Notes under the pieces: model-generated
The model's input: only the letters and a program-made list of their open reading frames with translations
Told to the model about the DNA's origin: nothing
Databases searched by the model: none
Shown here: positions 11,926 through 22,676 of the stretch, one piece after another
How positions within the stretch are numbered: position 1 is the first letter of the stretch
How the letters are laid out: each line of letters opens with the position of its first letter
Translations under genes and position numbers: made by a program
From: Agrypnus murinus
Taxonomy: Eukaryota > Arthropoda > Insecta > Coleoptera > Elateridae
Direction: 5' to 3'
DNA: 64,000 nt
NCBI GenBank assembly: GCA_929113105.1
Contig: OV816026.1
Span: 119,067,025-119,131,024, forward strand

Positions 11926-12420
11926 GCAATAATAGTTATTTATGTATTAAGGGCATAAAGAAGCTTTTATGGCCAGAAGCGTTATTTCTAGCCCGAGGCG
12001 TCAGCCGAGGGCTAGGAAAAGGCTGTAGGGCCATAAAAGCAAGTTATGCCCGAAATGCATACACTATTTTATGCACAGATTGTTTTTATCTCAAATCTAT
12101 TATTGTGTAAAAAACATAATTAAATGAGTACGTAGGTTACATCAAGCCGCTGTACGTATACTTATGTGCATATATACGAAGTACGTTACTATAGTTACTA
12201 TCTAAAATACTTAATTTCAGCTTATTTTCATTGGTGATAAGTTTACAAATTATATTAAGAACCAATCAAGTTCTACAAATACAGCTCTGACATTTAATTG
12301 ACGTTTCATTATTGCCCGTCGGATCATAAAGAGGCCCTTGGGGCATAAAGAGACAGTTATGTTTAGATAAATCTAGCAATAATAGTCTAATTATAATGCA
12401 TCTGTGCATAAACAGTTATA
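11926..12420. mobile_element. MITE-like repeat, copy 1
   Basis: It is about 90% identical by eye to 59464-59925 in the same orientation, so it is a dispersed repeat. Both copies begin AATAGTTATTTATGTATTAA and end near TCTGTGCATAAAC, giving weak inverted ends around TTTATG/CATAAA. Inside is a hairpin, GCTTTTATGGCC pairing with GGCCATAAAAGC; copy 1 also has CTAGCCCGAGG/CCGAGGGCTAG in the loop, which is missing from copy 2. No coding capacity; the superfamily is unclear. Confidence 0.75.
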
Positions 12421-15286
12421 ATAAACCGCAACAGACACAAATAATAATTACTTAGATTTCCTCTAAATAGTACTACTAATTATTGTAAATATACATTTCT
12501 ATTACATTTAAAAGCTCTGAAAAAGTACAACTATTAATATCTGAATATGCTGCAATATTATTAATAATATGTCTGCCAGGATCATATTTAAGCTTATCGG
12601 TCTCACGTTCCTACTATTCACATACGTACTTATTCTAACCAACTTATTATAAAATATTTTTTTGCATTTCTGTAATTTTCCCAGTTTATTTGATAACGTG
12701 TTAATCTAGCTATCTGATACAGATAATCTCTTGTTTTTCTTACGCATTGTTATTGTTTCATATGGCGTTAAACCAGTGACACAGCTTTTTAAATGTTCTT
12801 GCAATTCGGCGATCATTACGTCAACATCGTGTTGTTACGTCAGTTTTTAAATTCGCACTGCCTTAACAACGTTTTGCACTTCAACTTCCGTATGTGCTTT
12901 TTTGACCTGCTTGTTCTGGTTTCGAAATAGTTACCTAGTAAAATTATGATTTCGAAAATGAACTCCAACAAAGGCAAGGTTGGTAAATTTAGGGTATTGG
13001 GGTACTATTGCTTCTAAATTATAATCATTGGTAATCACATAATTTATTAAAAATTTACTGGCCTTAAACTTTTTAACGTGTCCTTTTCAACTGTCCTTAA
13101 TGTGTTTTGTAACTTATTTCACATTGCTTCTGTAACTTGTTCAAATTCTCAATTTTATAGAAATGCAACTTGATATGTATTAATGTTAAAAAAACCTTAG
13201 TACAGTCCTGCGTTGTTCATCATATTTCAGTTGGATTAAAAATGCAGACGATATTTCGAATTAAATGGTGTTCTTTTAATGCCAAGGGTCACCTTAAAAT
13301 GTTTTCATATAGGATGAAATTGCTTTTAGAATAAAATGACAAATAACATTGCGTCTAGAAATATAAACGTCTTTGTAAATATCAAAGTTGACATCAAAGC
13401 CTACTTACGGTTAAAAATCGTTTTTAGTAACGGAAAAAATACAGACAAAAATTAAGATAATAAAGGAAGAAAAATAAGATCAACTTTTTAAACAAGGGAA
13501 TAAATTATATAAATACGTATTAAACCCCAAATTTATAGATTCTGTACGTGTCATTTTAATTTGGCTGAATAGATTTTTATAAGTGCAAACGCATAAAAAA
13601 GCATCATATGGCCACCTGCAAAATATCAAGTTATCCCCCAAGACGCAGACTTTAGGCGATAACGTCTCGCATTTAAACGAAATATTCTAGAAGATTTTTA
13701 AGCGGTTATTTTTCTGATTGGTGGAAGGAATGTTAACTTCGCTCGGATAGGTTGATTTAAATCCCCCTTTTCCTAAGAAATATCACGCCACGAAAAATCC
13801 GTACCCCCATGTTTTTAGTTAGCCCCAGGCACTCGAATACGGCACAGGGTCAGTTTTGCCGAAGGCAATTAAATACAGTACATTTATCCAGTTAAACGAA
13901 TTAATTTAAATACAGTACGGCGTTTTGATAATGTGAATTTAGTATTGTACCGTCATCTAATAAATTAATTAGACAAATGATAAAAACTACTTTGTAGGAA
14001 TTTGATAAACAAATTTTGTGTGAGATTTAATATGAGTTCAAATCAATAATCTAATACAGTCCATGAACTTACCGTTAAGCGGAACTAGTGGTTGTTAATA
14101 CAGTTTTAATTCTTCGAGTTGATTAAATTAGTAAATTATCGAAATTTGAGAAGAAGTTTAACCTTAAAACTTTTCAAACTTTCTTAAAAACTTTACGGTT
14201 TAGTTGTGCCGTAATAATTTAGAACGCTGTCCATTTGGGAGTTGTATTAATAAAAATAATTAATGAAATTAATATTATCATATCACCAAATATAAACTTG
14301 TGGTTTTTGGTAATTTTTCTTTTATAACTAATAGAAGTGGTTGTTGAACTTATATGGTTGTAGTTGTTTATAATGAGATTGCTAATGAAATTGCAATTAA
14401 GTGACAATTGTTGTGAACTTTCGTTCATTGATCTTGGGTGGAAAAGCGGTACCAGCGAGTATACTTTCTAATTTCTTCCTGCTTCATGTTAACAATTTAT
14501 GAAGTGCCTTGTATTTAGTGTTAAGTGAAACAAGGGCATTATTGAACAAGTGTTGTTTTTTTTTGGAAGTTTAAATAATTCGAGAATTCTACCAAGTATC
14601 AGGACTAATGGATACTTGTTTGATTAAAGTAAGTCTTATGTAAAAATTATTTGTACCATTTTTCCATAATGATTGTGTTTTATAAAATTATGTCTATATT
14701 TTCCTTTAATTATAATTATTATTAGGGTATTACTATCAAAACCTTTACTATTGTCATTGGAGACAAGAAAATACTTTATAATTAAATGAACATTTGAATT
14801 TAATCCTACTGTGATAATATTGGACCATTCACTTGTGAAAGTCTTTAAAATATTTTAACCAGCTTAATATTAACATAATTAAACATGAATACTAATTGAA
14901 TTTAATCAATAAAGCCAGTATTTATTTCTGTTTGCGAATACTGAGTCTAAGGACTTGCAAATAGATGGCGCCCATATATTTTTTATGTCTACACCAAACC
15001 TTATTCCTCTTTATAAATAAATTATTTTTAAATCAGTACCTACTTCCTGAGCATTAATTTGTCTTTAAGATTTTTTCAGCCGATGCATTATAAACTAACG
15101 TAAGTATCGTATTTATGAATTTTGCAGTAAATATTTATTATTTGAATTTTTAAAGGTTAAAGTGACGTCCATGCGTATTTTATGTTTAGTATTTTCAGTA
15201 AAGCAATTTCAGTAGAGTAACAAAAGAGCATTTTTACAATAGCACCCAATCGCGGGGCTTTGTTTTGATGAGAGTAAATTTTGTTG
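12421..15286. other. No gene seen; AT-rich spacer
   Basis: Long AT-rich stretch without a durable open frame or paired terminal repeats. ATG followed within 20 bases by a GTAAGT-type donor occurs at about 14608-14634, which could be a first exon but is equally likely chance. Confidence 0.4.
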
Positions 15287-15511
15287 TTACACTTCATACC
15301 AGAAAAATGAACAATATTGTTTAGCTTTTTTGCTACTAGATGTTACTTTAAAGCAATTAATGTTAAAGTCTCCAATTATTACATGTCTTTCATTATTGGA
15401 TAAATTTCGTTCACACCAATTTTCAAAGAATTCGTGGAATTCACTGTCTCGTTTGTTTGGGAAATGATACAATGCCGTATATATACCGCACGAGAAATTT
15501 GGTAACACCAT
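15287..15511 (-). pseudogene. Non-LTR retrotransposon endonuclease fragment
   Basis: The 74-residue minus-strand frame contains YHFPNKRDSEFHEFFENWC followed by HVIIGDFNIN. GDFN is the hallmark of the apurinic-like endonuclease (EEP fold) that nicks target DNA in LINE elements. Only the middle of the domain remains, with no flanking reverse transcriptase. Its orientation is opposite to the LINE starting at 16.2 kb and its sequence differs, so it comes from another element. Confidence 0.7.
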
Positions 15512-15771
15512 CCTAATATGTCATAAACACTGATTTCTAGAGACGTGTATGTTAGTAAAGCATAAAACCACTATGAAAATTAAGCGAAGCGAAATAATGT
15601 ATATTTGGACTAACCATGCCTCCAAAACATAAAGTGAAAAGGGGTCTACTTAAAATAAACAACGTGAATGAAAAAAATGATGTGGCCTGTAACTTGTAGC
15701 GACGGCGCTTATGAGAGATGAGCTAATCAAGGTTTTTTTTAAGCGAGATTACCTAAAATGCGCGTCTCTAC

Positions 15772-15814
15772 AGATAAATGATTGTGAAACCAGTGATTTC
15801 ACAATCATTTATCT
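15772..15814. repeat. Perfect hairpin, 18-bp arms
   Basis: AGATAAATGATTGTGAAA at 15772-15789 is exactly complementary to 15797-15814, with a 7-base loop CCAGTGA. Function unknown; possibly the core of a small fold-back element. Confidence 0.9.
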
Positions 15815-15910
15815 CGGCTACTGTACACGTTTCACTTAGTATTAGATGGTGTTGGTACATTTCTGCTAATATTTCCAGTTCTTCGCTATGTGCAAAATAC
15901 TTTTTATATT

Positions 15911-15942
15911 TGCGTGTCCTAATGGCTCCTTTAGGACACGCA
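15911..15942. repeat. Perfect hairpin, 12-bp arms
   Basis: TGCGTGTCCTAA and TTAGGACACGCA enclose TGGCTCCT. A further partial copy, GCGAGTCCTAATGA, follows directly. Confidence 0.85.
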
Positions 15943-16160
15943 TTTTGCGAGTCCTAATGAAATTTTTTAGAATACTGTAAACAGTAACATTTTATTTTTT
16001 AAAGTTGATATCACTGTTAGACAGCTGTTCTTAGAATGTCAAACTTATCTTATTTACGCAGTGAACCCTTATAACTGGAATGCAAAGCTTGCACAACTAG
16101 TCTTGCAGGCCACATAAATACGCCGAATAATAAGTAGCCCTGTGAAGGGCGTAACGGTTT

Positions 16161-18326
16161 TTACTTTATTATTAACGAAATTGTAAATTTTGATACTGTC
16201 ATTATGTTGTTATTGATCACCCAACGGAGAATTATGATATATTTTATAATAATTTGGAAAACGTCCTCCAAAGAGTTTATTATCTCTATCCGAACATGGT
16301 AGTTGTTTTTGCTGCTGATTTTAATGTAGATTTTCTTACACAATCTTTGCAAACCAGCAGTATCATACATTGTTTCTATAGTTACGGTTTAAATAAATGC
16401 ATAGACCAAGCAACCTGACATGGGAAAACATGTGTAGATGACATTTTCAGCACAATTATTCCCATCAAAGCTGATGTAATAAATACAAATATATTCTATC
16501 ATGATGCTCAAATCTTGGAGATTCCGAGAGGATTTGTCAAATCGATACACAGAAAAACGTGCCTTTACCACAAATAATACCAAAAAATTTATTGATAGCA
16601 GCTCTGCCAGTAACTGGTCAATTTTATACAATGAAACAAACTTAAATAGAAAAACAGAATATTTTATGAATATTCTGCTAGACAACTTCAAGAAATGCTT
16701 TCCAATTAAGCGTTTATTAAATAACAAAACAACTTTTAAACCTTCAACCTATCTGACCCAAATAAAAGAAACTCTAAATCTCATACGAAGTATTTACAAT
16801 CAAACACAGGATAATTATATCAAACAGATTTTTCTGCGTTATAAAAACTTTTATATCAATTGTGCCCGAAAAAGAAGCTAAACTCAATAATATCAAATAT
16901 ATAAACAGTTCTAAAAATACACAGAAAGCTATCTGGAGCATCATTAAAATTTCCACATGTCCTTCGAAGACTCCACCAACTGATACACCTGACTGTAACG
17001 ATTTCAATCAATATTTCTCTACTCTTGAAAATCAACTACTCTCACAAACAAAAGGTACAATGTGCTGCTCTGATATCGTTGCAAAAAGAGTACCTGTAAA
17101 CATCAGTACAATGTTCTTTAGTTCAATAACAGAATAGGATGTGCTGAAGGCTATAAATAGTCTTCATCCCACAAATACTCCGGACTGCTATGGCATTACT
17201 ACTAAACTGCTGAAGACAATATCTAGATCTATTGCTTCACCATTAACTGATATTATAAATACATCACTTTGTACAGGGATATTTCCAGATGATTTTAAGC
17301 TGGGAAAAATTATACCCATCTTTAAAAAAGGCGTGAAAGAAAAGAAGTGAACCACAAAACTATCGTCCTATTTCGATCTTGCCATCTGTTTCGAAAGTTA
17401 TAGAACTTATTATCTACAATCAGATAGTTCAGTTTCTAAACAAACATAATTGCTTGGTTAAAGAGCAGTTTGGTTTTAGAAAAAACCTATGTACAACTGA
17501 TGCAATGAAATTTTTAACAGATCTAATCTTAAAAGGTATGGAAGACAAGAGTTGTACGGGAGCCCTCTATTGTAACTTAACAAAGGCTTTTGACCTTATA
17601 TGTCACGAAATCTTTCTCCTAAAAATTGAACGATATGGATTCAGAGGCATAGCTTACAAGTAATTGAGTCATACCTCTCGAACGGAAAACAGTATGTACT
17701 ACACAATGGCCTTGAAAGTGATGTAATAGGTTCCATACTGGGGCCTTTATTCTTCATAATGTTTGTGAATGATCTTCCGGCTAGCCTAGACTGCTACAGT
17801 ATTTTGTACGCAGATGATACTACCCTTGTGACATCAAACAAGAAAAGAGAAGACATTCAAAATCAACTTACAATTGTATTAAACAATGCCAAAAAATGGT
17901 TTAGCACAAATAAATTTCTTTTAAATGAATAAAAAACCCAACAAATAGTGTTCACTACCTCCAAGACCGAACAAGTTCAAGTGGTAACTTTTTGGGTGTT
18001 CATATGGATAACCATCTAACTTGGCAACATCATTGCAATATATTGTGTCAACAGTTGTCCAAAGCTTTATATGCCATCCAAAGAATAAAAAAAACATAAT
18101 CAATCAAGCCGCAGCCGAAACAGCTTATTTTGCGTTGTTCCATAGCAGAATGACCTATGCTCTCTTAGTATGGGGACACTGCCCATCTGCACAAAATGTC
18201 TTTCGACTACAAAAGAAAGCTGTTCGAATAATTGAAGGGGTGAGTGAAATAGAAACATGCACACCCTTTTTTATTAAAAATAACATTTTGACGCTACCAG
18301 CAGCATACATATACAAGGAAAGATGA
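16161..18326 (+). pseudogene. Jockey-like LINE endonuclease/reverse transcriptase, broken
   Basis: Remnant of the single large protein of a non-LTR retrotransposon, which nicks target DNA and copies its RNA there. In order: endonuclease C-terminal part with FAADFNVDFL near 16311 and VDDIFS near 16434; the linker (16501-17137); then reverse transcriptase with IPIFKKG near 17317, YRPISILPS near 17360, FGFRK near 17470, TKAFD near 17580, GPLFFIMFVNDLP near 17740 and the catalytic YADD at 17807-17818. The C-terminal region has FHSRMTYALLVWGHC near 18140. Domain order and these motifs fit the Jockey group; the exact clade is not settled. At least five frameshifts or stops break it. The 5' end is not defined; the 3' end is displaced to 31.06 kb by the Polinton insertion. 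Confidence 0.88.
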
Positions 18327-18349
18327 TCATGGCCGCAATCTCCGAAGTA

Positions 18350-18355
18350 GTGGTA
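18350..18355. repeat. 6-bp target duplication of the Polinton insertion
   Basis: GTGGTA here recurs immediately after the right end of the element at 31058-31063. A perfect 6-bp duplication is characteristic of Polinton/Maverick integration. Confidence 0.9.
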
Positions 18356-18414
18356 AGTAGGTATTGGGCCTCCTGAGACCAGCCCCTCCAGTTTTTTTTT
18401 GGCCACGCCTGCTG

Positions 18415-18605
18415 CGCTCTGATTGGCTATCCCCTCTCCTCTAGCTCCTCCCCTTGCTTCTGATTGGTCGACGCCATCTTGGATGACACGCCTCCTGTTC
18501 TCTGATTGGACGAGCGCCAGTTTGGATGACACGCCTGCTGTTCTCTGATTGGACGAGCGCCATTTTGGACCTTTGGGCGCCATTTTGGCCACGCCCGTCC
18601 GCCAT
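18415..18605. promoter_or_regulatory. Cluster of CCAAT, GC-rich and CCATNTTGG motifs in the Polinton terminal repeat
   Basis: Four inverted CCAAT boxes (CTGATTGG) occur at about 18419, 18460, 18503 and 18548, mixed with CTCCTCCCC and repeated CGCCATCTTGG / CGCCATTTTGG, which resemble YY1-type sites. The CCAAT/GC/CCAT clusters recur in the right repeat. This arrangement looks like a bidirectional promoter or enhancer; function is inferred from motifs only. Confidence 0.5.
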
Positions 18606-18855
18606 TACGGGAATCTGTATTACCGGCAATCTGTGTGCTGCCAATAGAGGGCGTAATGCTACAATTAGTGTGTATTGCTAAGAGAGGGCGTCATGAAGAA
18701 ATCTGTATTATCGACGGGCTGTGTATTACTACTACTACTACTACTAGAGGGCCGCGGCGTCATGAAGAAATCTGTATTACTACCGGTATGATGTAGAGGC
18801 AACCATTTTATATCACAGCATGTGGTGCGCGCGCTAAATTTGAATCTGTACTGTG

Positions 18856-19275
18856 AATCTGTCAATTTTAAAATTTGTCATTTGTGCATATGTCATTTTT
18901 ACATCTGTCATTTTAAATCTGTCAATTTTACTGCTGTCATTTATACGTCTGTCATTTTTACATCTGTCATTTTAAATTGTCAATTTTACTGCTGTCATTT
19001 ATACGTATGTCATTTTTTACATCTGTCATTTTAAATCTGTCAATTTTGCTTGTCATTTTAAATTTGTCATTTTTGCATATGTCATTTTAAATCTGTCAAT
19101 TTTACTGCTGTCATTTTTATATCTGTCATTTTTACATCGGTCATTTTAAATTGTCAATTTTGCTTCTGTCATTTTAAATTTGTCATTTTTGCATCTGTCA
19201 TTTAAATCTGTCATTTTGAATTTGTCATTTTTGCATATGTCATTTAAATCTGTCATTTTAAATCTGTCATTCTTA
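18856..19275. repeat. Degenerate TGTCATTTT minisatellite
   Basis: More than twenty short units of the type CTGTCATTTTAAAT, CTGTCAATTTTACTG and TGTCATTTTTGCATA run head to tail. The mirror array in the right arm (30415-30545, complement) is much shorter, so copy number has changed since the arms were equal. Confidence 0.85.
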
Positions 19276-19340
19276 AAGCAACCATCTTACCAGATTTGAA
19301 TTTTAGCGCTAACTCGGGGATTGGATCCTTTCACTAAGCT

Positions 19341-19345
<5 letters not shown>

Positions 19346-19394
<49 letters not shown>
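19346..19394. repeat. (CT)n microsatellite
   Basis: About 24 CT units, just inside the left terminal repeat. A related and longer (CT)n tract lies at 22603-22673 and (GA)n tracts at 28153-28182 and 28492-28520 in the right arm. Confidence 0.9.
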
Positions 19395-19399
<5 letters not shown>

Positions 19400-19414
19400 T
19401 ATGACTACTTACCG

Positions 19415-19535
19415 ACTTTGTAGCTTAGGATGTCCGCCGTCGGAAATCTTCGGCTTTATTCTTGTACTCTCTCGCTGATAACGATCTACCTTTTTATATA
19501 GTCAACCCCTTCACCCTGTGCTAGTAAATGAAACA
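19415..19535 (+). repeat. Short direct repeat shared with 27375-27572
   Basis: Both places contain CTTTGTA, TAGGATGT, CGGAAA, TTCGGCTTTATTC and TACTCTCTCGCTGATAAC in the same orientation, and end TGCTAGTAAATGAAAC. The copy at 27.4 kb has an expanded CTTCACCC / CCTTAG tandem. It sits between the arms, so it is not part of the palindrome. Confidence 0.75.
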
Positions 19536-19708
19536 ACAACAATGTTTATACATATTATTTATTTTGATATTTAATGGACAATTGTAACATATGATTTGAC
19601 AAATTATTCATTACACAGTATGAGTTGAGATCATCGCGTAACACTTGCAAATTGTTCAAATATTTTTGCAACCTATTTCTAAGATAGTTTATTTCCGCCA
19701 TGGTGTTC

Positions 19709-20377
19709 TTAATACGACGGTGCAAACGTTGTTGTCGTTGACGTCTCCGACTGCTGCTGCTGATATGATTGCAGTCGTGTACGTACGGCATCGATAAACT
19801 TTAGCGGATAATGTTTTATTATTTCTAATAAAATGAACGAGTTCAATCCACCACCAATTGCTGCTGTGTTGTCTATTAAACTGGTAGCTGAGTAGTATCC
19901 GCATAACAGTTCGGACGTGAATAAAATTGAATCGGATGTCGGGAGCGATTTATAGGCATCTTCATGGCGTCTCAGTTGACCTTCTGCTACGTTCTCTATG
20001 TTTGAGTGGTAGAAACGTGAAAAGTCGAGGTGACGTAACGTTCGAGCATGATGATTGATCAACGGTGCTAAATGCAGTATCGACTGAAACTCGTAATCTT
20101 TTAAGGTTATAGTCCGCTGTGTATCATGTATGGCAACCCTGTTGCCGAAAAACTCGTTGTGAATAATCTCGATGTATAAATTGTCACATATATGGAATTT
20201 CAAATGTTTATCGCAATGTAGTACACTGTTGTCCTTGTTGCAACAGCAGCAACCATGAAAGAAATTTTTAAACATTACCTCGACTCGTATATCATACAGC
20301 TCGAACCAGTCCCGTTCCGACAACACCAATTCACCATACTCACATATGCTATTCACGCACTCGAGCTTCACTACCAC
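19709..20377 (-). CDS. Unrecognised 222-aa Polinton protein
   Basis: I do not recognise this protein. Its frame is open for 222 codons in AT-rich DNA, and the composition looks coding. Near residues 42-54 there is a cysteine/histidine cluster, HGCCCCNKDNSVLHC, followed by CDNLYIEII, a basic middle segment (HHARTLRHLDFSRFYH), and a low-complexity tail with QQQQ and TTTTT. No signal peptide or membrane segment is obvious. It starts head to head with the polymerase fragment on the plus strand, within the left arm but outside the part shared with the right arm, so it is single copy. It may be one of the lineage-specific Polinton genes; a truncated or fused protein is also possible. Confidence 0.55.
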   Translation of the reverse strand: MVVKLECVNSICEYGELVLSERDWFELYDIRVEVMFKNFFHGCCCCNKDNSVLHCDKHLKFHICDNLYIEIIHNEFFGNRVAIHDTQRTITLKDYEFQSILHLAPLINHHARTLRHLDFSRFYHSNIENVAEGQLRRHEDAYKSLPTSDSILFTSELLCGYYSATSLIDNTAAIGGGLNSFILLEIIKHYPLKFIDAVRTRLQSYQQQQSETSTTTTFAPSY

Positions 20378-20424
20378 GGCAAATTCTCCCTGGTCGTCGT
20401 CAACAAGGCAGGAGAAACAGATCT

Positions 20425-21026
20425 CTGAAGGTGTCCGTATTCATGAGCCTAATTTCTGTATTTTGCACCAGGTATGCCCTAGCTGCTATAATGAACAAAA
20501 ATTGTATTGCTGTCAACGTTGTGGTATCAGAGAGCGGGTCATAAAGAAAGACTGCATTGAAGCGTTCCTGACCTATTTATTAGAAGTCCGCAAGAAGTTT
20601 AGAAACGTCGTAGCTATAGCTCACAACGGACAGGCCTTTGATACCCAATTCATCCTGAACCACATCATTACAAAGACCTCGCTGAGGCCTGAGCTCATAA
20701 TGAGAGGCAGAAAAATCCTTTTACTTCAATTAGATAATCTAAAGTTTATCGATTCTCTGAACTACTTCCCTATGGCCCTATCTGCACTCCCTAAAGCGTT
20801 TGGGTTACCAGCACCAAAAGGATACTTCCCGCATCTCTTTAATACCGAAACAAACGCTAACTACGTCGGCCCTCTGCCACGCATAGAATATTACAGCCCC
20901 GGTACCATGAAACCGGGGGCTCGTGAAGAATTCCACAACTGGTACGAGGCGAACAAAAACATCGAGTTCGACATGCAGAGAGATCTAGTGGGGGCTGTAA
21001 CAACAACGACAACAATAGAACATTAA
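20425..21026 (+). pseudogene. Polinton protein-primed DNA polymerase B, exonuclease domain fragment
   Basis: Family B polymerase of the protein-primed type, which replicates Polintons from their ends. Visible are a zinc-ribbon-like CPSCYNEQKLYCCQRCG near 20475, then AIAHNGQAFDTQFIL near 20615, LDNLKFIDSLNYFPMALSAL near 20730 and KAFGLPAPKGYFPHLFN near 20795. These are the 3'-5' exonuclease motifs and the following linker typical of the family. The match stops at about FDMQRDLV (20990), exactly where the inverted-repeat arm begins, and the frame ends at 21026. The palm domain with the catalytic polymerase motifs is absent, as is any clear N-terminus. A complete protein exceeds 1,000 residues, so this is a deletion remnant. 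The open frame continues upstream to 20346 but that part overlaps the divergent gene and shows no family match. Confidence 0.85.
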
Positions 21027-21036
21027 AAAAAGGGGT

Positions 21037-21384
21037 TTATTGTATAAACTTGATGTTTACTCGTACCTTATTTAATTCCACAAACAGGCAGTCATCATAA
21101 CAGTTTGTTTTCCCCAAGTACATCAAACCTAGAGAAATCGTTTTAGCTTCAATCTGCTGGTTAAGCTCGGTAACCCTTTGATCTGTTAACTTGTCGTTGA
21201 TTCGCTTTGTTAGAAATGTAACATCCTTTTCAGCAACAATAATCACACTTTGACGCTTATCACGGCAAACGACTCTTTTGAATTGTAGTATCTCAGCAAT
21301 TTCTTTTATTTTGTAATCACATAACTTCTTGATTGCCTTCTGGCTAACGGGAAATTTGTTCAATTGTTGTATTAGCAAATCCAT
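21037..21384 (-). CDS. Small Polinton-borne protein, left copy (115 aa)
   Basis: Product not firmly recognised. Starts MDLLIQQLNKFPVSQK and ends RVNIKFIQ. The pattern of a basic strand-rich N-terminal half (YKIKEIAEIL, QSVIIV), a central FLTKRINDKL and a late GLMYLGKT resembles small OB-fold-like single-strand-binding proteins seen in some arthropod DNA viruses and transposons; this is inference from layout. The ATG at 21384 is chosen because the frame upstream to 21420 has no ATG, and its context is AAAAAATGG. A TATA box (TATAAAAG, minus strand 21538-21545) lies about 155 bases upstream. The twin at 29778 differs by only two residues (F/S and A/P near the N-terminus). Confidence 0.65.
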   Translation of the reverse strand: MDLLIQQLNKFPVSQKAIKKLCDYKIKEIAEILQFKRVVCRDKRQSVIIVAEKDVTFLTKRINDKLTDQRVTELNQQIEAKTISLGLMYLGKTNCYDDCLFVELNKVRVNIKFIQ

Positions 21385-21537
21385 TTTTTCTATGTAAAAA
21401 AATAAACAAAAACTTAACACTCACAAGAATAATAAATGATTATTTTAACATACCTAGTTCAAGCAAACAATAACAATATTACTATCACCGTAACCGATGT
21501 CAAGAACAAACTAAAACGGCAGGAGAGTTTGACTAAG

Positions 21538-21545
21538 CTTTTATA
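21538..21545 (-). promoter_or_regulatory. TATA box of the left small gene
   Basis: TATAAAAG on the minus strand; mirror of 29617-29624. The stretch between it and the start codon has a possible 5'UTR intron (GTATGT donor, TTTACATAG acceptor). Confidence 0.5.
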
Positions 21546-21567
21546 AACTTCGAACCTGCACGAATGA

Positions 21568-21890
21568 ACACGATTTTAGATAAAATCTTAATTTATTACC
21601 CTTCGGAACAAAGAAAAAGGGTATTGTTAAAAAAGGGATCGACACCTGCACTGTCAAAGTAACACGAGTAGATAAAAATCTAAATTTATTACCGTCGGAG
21701 CAAAAGGATATCATTAAAAAAGGTAGACATCTGCACTGTCAAGTAACACGAGTAGATAAAATCTTAATTTATTACCCTTCGGAACAAAAAGGGTATTGTT
21801 AAAAAAAAAGGGATCGACACCTGCACTGTCAAGTAACACGATTAGATAAAAATTTAAATTTATTACCCTCGGTGTCGTTTTTATAATTTA
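21568..21890. repeat. About 88-bp tandem repeat, four units, upstream of the small gene
   Basis: Each unit contains CACGAGTAGATAAAATCT, TTTATTACCCTTCGGA, GGGTATTGTTAAAAAA and GACACCTGCACTGTCAAG. Unit starts are near 21570, 21662, 21747 and 21836; a partial fifth (ACACCTGCGCTGTCAA) is near 22014. The array is mirrored at 29290-29600. Confidence 0.85.
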
Positions 21891-21955
21891 CTACAACATT
21901 AAAAATTTTAAATTCAACTTTTAGATGTAACTATTGATAACCATTTAATTTATTA

Positions 21956-21979
21956 CACACACACACACACACACACAGA
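21956..21979. repeat. (CA)n microsatellite, shorter than its mirror
   Basis: About 11 CA units; the mirrored (GT)n at 29148-29208 has about 30. Slippage since the arms were equal explains the difference. Confidence 0.9.
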
Positions 21980-22602
21980 CCCTGAGCAAAGAAACTCGTT
22001 AACGAACAAAAGAACACCTGCGCTGTCAATGTAGGTAGCACTTATCTATGTGACCGATCTTCTAAATAAAGGTTGACTGTGTTAGAGCATTAAAAGTATT
22101 TTTTGTCATACTTTAGACATTTAATTAAAAATATACCTATTTAAAGAAATGGTTTTTTTCGATTTATCATAATCACATTTAACAGAAAAGTTTCAATGGA
22201 TTATAATATTGATATACTGTAATAGCAAAATAATCAAATTAAAAATTTGAAATTCAGCTTTAAACGCAAATCGCAGACTTGCTCGATATAAACCAATCGC
22301 CAGTTTTCTATCTATCTCTACCATTATATAAATTTCTAATATAATATTTACATCGAGAGATTGATCATATAGTTGATATATTAATTAGCTACATTTTTCT
22401 TTTCTCTCACAACAACCGCGATCAATGAAACATTTCCAGTGCGTATTTCTTGGTATCCCATTACAACCCTAATATAATTTTACATACAGTGGTATTTTAT
22501 AATTTGTCATTTTGAAGTCGACATTTTAGATTTTCCACTCTTCTTGAATTTTTAGCTCTGGGGGGATTGGATCGATCATCTTTTATCCCTTTCACTAGAC
22601 GG

Positions 22603-22673
<71 letters not shown>
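22603..22673. repeat. (CT)n microsatellite in left inner arm
   Basis: About 35 CT units. The mirror tract at 28492-28520 has only about 14 GA units. It creates spurious serine-leucine reading frames. Confidence 0.95.

Positions 22674-22676
<3 letters not shown>

Larger units (their letters stand above)
18356..19345 (+). repeat. Polinton left terminal inverted repeat
   Basis: Pairs in reverse complement with 30346-31057, with several indels; the left copy is about 280 bases longer, mainly because its TGTCATTTT array is longer. The shared inner limit is GGATCCTTTCACTAAGCTGA followed by AAC at 19345. Confidence 0.88.

Noticed and set aside
14608..14634. First exon of a host gene
   Set aside because: ATG plus a GTAAGT-type donor within 20 bases is expected by chance in this much sequence, and no downstream exon was found.
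21568..21890. CRISPR array
   Set aside because: The 88-bp units have no distinct spacers, are mirrored in the other arm, and belong to a eukaryotic transposon.
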